Assembly (NCBI GenBank): GCA_026874595.1
Contig: CM049314.1
Coordinates: forward strand, 1,075,318 to 1,139,317
Source: Sipunculus nudus
Lineage: Eukaryota; Annelida; Sipuncula; Golfingiida; Sipunculidae
Reading direction: 5' to 3'
DNA: 64,000 nucleotides
Shown here: positions 61,101 to 64,000 of the stretch, piece after piece
Layout of the letters: every line of letters begins with the position of its first letter
Numbering within the stretch: position 1 is the stretch's first letter
Translations under genes and position numbers: made by a program
Notes under the pieces: model-generated
What the model was told of the DNA's origin: nothing
Databases searched by the model: none
The model's input: only the letters and a program-made list of their open reading frames with translations

Positions 61101-64000
61101 TAATAGATATAGAGGTACAAGGTCCACATAAAAATAGATATAGAGGTACAAGGTTCACATAATAATAGATATAGAGGTACAAGGTCCATATAATAATAGA
61201 TATAGAGGTACAAGATCCACATAATAAAAGATATAGAGGTACAAGGTCCACATAATTATAGATATAGAAATACAAAGTCCACATAATAATAGGTATAAAG
61301 GCCACATAATAATAATAGATATAGAGGTACAAGGTCCACATAATAATAGATATAGAGGTACAAGGTCCACATTCTAATAGATATAGAGGTACAAGGTCCA
61401 CATTCTAATAGATATAGAGGTACAAGGTCAACAGATTAATAGATATAGAGGTACAAGGTCCACATAATAATAGATATAGAGGTACAAGGTCAACAGAATA
61501 ATAGATATAGAGGTACAAGGTCCACATAATAATAGATATAGAGGTACAAGGTCCGCATAATAATAGATATAGAGGTACAAGGTCCACATAATAATAGATA
61601 TAGAGGTACAAGGTCCACATAATAATAGATATAGAGGTACAAGGTCCACATAATAATAGGTATAGAGGTACAAGGTCCACAGTATAATAGATATAGAGGT
61701 ACAAGGTCCACATAATAATAGATATAGAGGTACAAGGTCCACATAATAATAGGTATAGAGGTGCAAGGTCCACATAATAATAGATATAGAGGTACAAGGT
61801 CCACAGAATAATAGATATAGAGGTACAAGGTCCACATAATAATAGATATAGAGGTACAAGGTCCACATAATAATAGGTATAGAGGTGCAAGGTCCACAGA
61901 ATAACAGATATAGAGGTACAGGGTCCACTTTATTATAAGTATAGAGGTACAAGGTCCACATAATAATAGATATAGAGGTACAAGGTCCACATAATAATAG
62001 ATATAGAGGTACAAGGTCCACATAATAATAGATATAGAGGTACAAGTTCCACATAATAATAGGCATACAGGTCCACATAATAATAGATATAGAGGTACAA
62101 GGTCCACATAATAATAGGTATAAAGATCCACATAATAATAGATATAGAGGTACAAGGTCCACAGAATAATAGGTATAAAGGTCCACATAATAATAGGTAT
62201 AAAGGTCCACATAATAATAGGTATAAAGGTCCACATAATAATAGGTATAAAGGTCCACATAATAATAGATATAGAGGTACAAGGTCCACATAATAATAGA
62301 TATAGAGGTACAAGGTCCACATAATAATAGGTATAAAGATCCACATAATAATAGATATAGAGGTACAAGGTCCACATAATAATAGGTATAAAGGTCCACA
62401 TAATAATAGGTATAAAGGTACACATAATAAAAGATACAGAGGAACAGGGTCCACATTATAATAGGTATACAGGTCCACATAATACATGTAATTGATATAA
62501 AGGTACAAGGTCCACATAATAATAGGTATACATGTCCACATAATAATAGATATAGAGGTACAAGGTCCACATAATATTAGAAATAGAGGTCCACATAATA
62601 ATAGATATAGAGGTACAAGGTCCACAGTATAATAGGTATACATGTCCACGTAATAATAGATATAGAGGTACAAGGTCCACATAATAATAGATATAGAGGT
62701 CCACATAATAATAGATATAGAGGTACAAGGTCCACATAATAATAGATATAGAGGTACAAGGTCCACATAATAATAGATATAGAGGTACAAGGTCCACATA
62801 ATAATAGATATAGAGGTACAAGGTCCACATAATAATAGATATAGAGGTACAAGGTCCACATAATAATAGATATAGAGGTACAAGGTCCACATAATAATAG
62901 ATTTAGAGGTACAAGCTCCATAAAATAATAGATATAGAGGTACAAGGTCCACATAATAATAGATATAGAGTTACAAGGTCCACATAATAATAGGTATAAA
63001 GGTCCACATAATAATAGATATAGAGGTACAAGGTCCACATAAAAATAGATATAGAGGTACAAGGTTCACATAATAATAGATATAGAGGTACAAGGTCCAT
63101 ATAATAATAGATATAGAGGTACAAGATCCACATAATAAAAGATATAGAGGTACAAGGTCCACATAATTATAGATATAGAAATACAAAGTCCACATAATAA
63201 TAGGTATAAAGGCCACATAATAATAATAGATATAGAGGTACAAGGTCCACATAATAATAGATATAGAGGTACAAGGTCCACATTCTAATAGATATAGAGG
63301 TACAAGGTCCATATTCTAATAGATATAGAGGTACAAGGTCAACAGATTAATAGATATAGAGGTACAAGGTCCACATAATAATAGATATAGAGGTACAAGG
63401 TCAACAGAATAATAGATATAGAGGTACAAGGTCCACATAATAATAGATATAGAGGTACAAGGTCCGCATAATAATAGATATAGAGGTACAAGGTCCACAT
63501 AATAATAGATATAGAGGTACAAGGTCCACATAATAATAGATATAGAGGTACAAGGTCCACATAATAATAGGTATAGAGGTACAAGGTCCACAGTATAATA
63601 GATATAGAGGTACAAGGTCCACATAATAATAGATATAGAGGTACAAGGTCCACATAATAATAGGTATAGAGGTGCAAGGTCCACATAATAATAGATATAG
63701 AGGTACAAGGTCCACAGAATAATAGATATAGAGGTACAAGGTCCACATAATAATAGATATAGAGGTACAAGGTCCACATAATAATAGGTATAGAGGTGCA
63801 AGGTCCACAGAATAACAGATATAGAGGTACAGGGTCCACTTTATTATAAGTATAGAGGTACAAGGTCCACATAATAATAGATATAGAGGTACAAGGTCCA
63901 CATAATAATAGATATAGAGGTACAAGGTCCACATAATAATAGATATAGAGGTACAAGTTCCACATAATAATAGGCATACAGGTCCACATAATAATAGATA
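58120..64000. repeat. 31-bp minisatellite with 1.8-1.9 kb higher-order copies, running off the window
   Basis: Units read on the plus strand ATAGAGGTACAAGG then TCCACATAATAATAGAT, with short variants lacking the TACAAGG part. Variant blocks recur at fixed offsets: 59182, 60992 and 62903 (1,810 and 1,911 bp), likewise 59250/61060/62971 and 59345/61155/63066. At least three higher-order copies are therefore present. The minus strand has no stop in any frame of the consensus unit, and 31 nt is one more than a multiple of three. Three frames therefore cycle through the same 31-residue hydrophobic repeat ([19 protein letters not shown]). Apparent proteins of up to 412 residues follow from this and are not evidence of a gene. 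Confidence 0.95.

Noticed and set aside
58103-63989. Hydrophobic repeat proteins of 100-412 residues
   Set aside because: Consequence of a stop-free 31-bp unit. Overlapping versions occur in all three frames, with no start context or splice structure.
58120-64000. Plus-strand GAG|GTACAAG as a second splice-donor-derived satellite
   Set aside because: Weak donor context and no adjacent exon or shared unique sequence, unlike the left-hand array.

Overview
The window is animal nuclear DNA: AT-rich and intron-rich, packed with microsatellites, minisatellites and degenerate transposons, with no prokaryotic-style gene packing. Repeats starting TTTTAGCTCAGCTGACT with GTCCGTCC runs, and the carboxypeptidase sequence itself, suggest a bivalve mollusc. 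That assignment is inference.

The one gene I can reconstruct is a secreted procarboxypeptidase of the M14A (A/B) type on the minus strand. Nine coding exons run from a signal-peptide exon at 40867-40776 to an exon ending at 21125. They carry the propeptide, a basic activation site, HARE zinc ligands, WRK and NRN substrate-binding motifs, and the third zinc histidine. All exon phases agree and the joined piece is 319 codons (957 nt). The last roughly 100 residues, with the catalytic Tyr and Glu, must lie left of position 1. A TATA-like box lies about 60 bp before the start codon.

Layout: 1-21158 is one continuous minisatellite in the intron after the last visible exon. Its 47/49-bp unit is the final 33 nt of that exon plus 14 nt of intron start, including the 5' splice site, so hundreds of copies of an exon-intron junction fill the intron. 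Higher-order duplications of 566 bp, 5,006 bp and about 6.6-6.8 kb are nested in it. The gene body (21-41 kb) contains (TA)n tracts, a dead LINE reverse transcriptase, a 50-bp palindrome, a 1.6-kb GA-rich block around a tRNA-like SINE head, an 86-bp tandem array and an array with a period near 42 bp. From 41 to 58 kb I see mostly transposon remains: a ~1.57-kb element with terminal inverted repeats, a hAT MITE with intact 8-bp target duplication, two 2.4-2.5 kb bivalve-type repeats rich in AGGTCA half-sites, and small tandem repeats. One well-formed candidate exon of a second minus-strand gene lies at 57200-57075.

The right end (58120-64000) is a second minisatellite of 31-bp units with 1.8-1.9 kb higher-order copies. 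Because 31 is not a multiple of 3 and the unit lacks minus-strand stops, it creates long apparent proteins that I do not consider genes. The most notable signal is the exon-junction-derived minisatellite at 1-21158.
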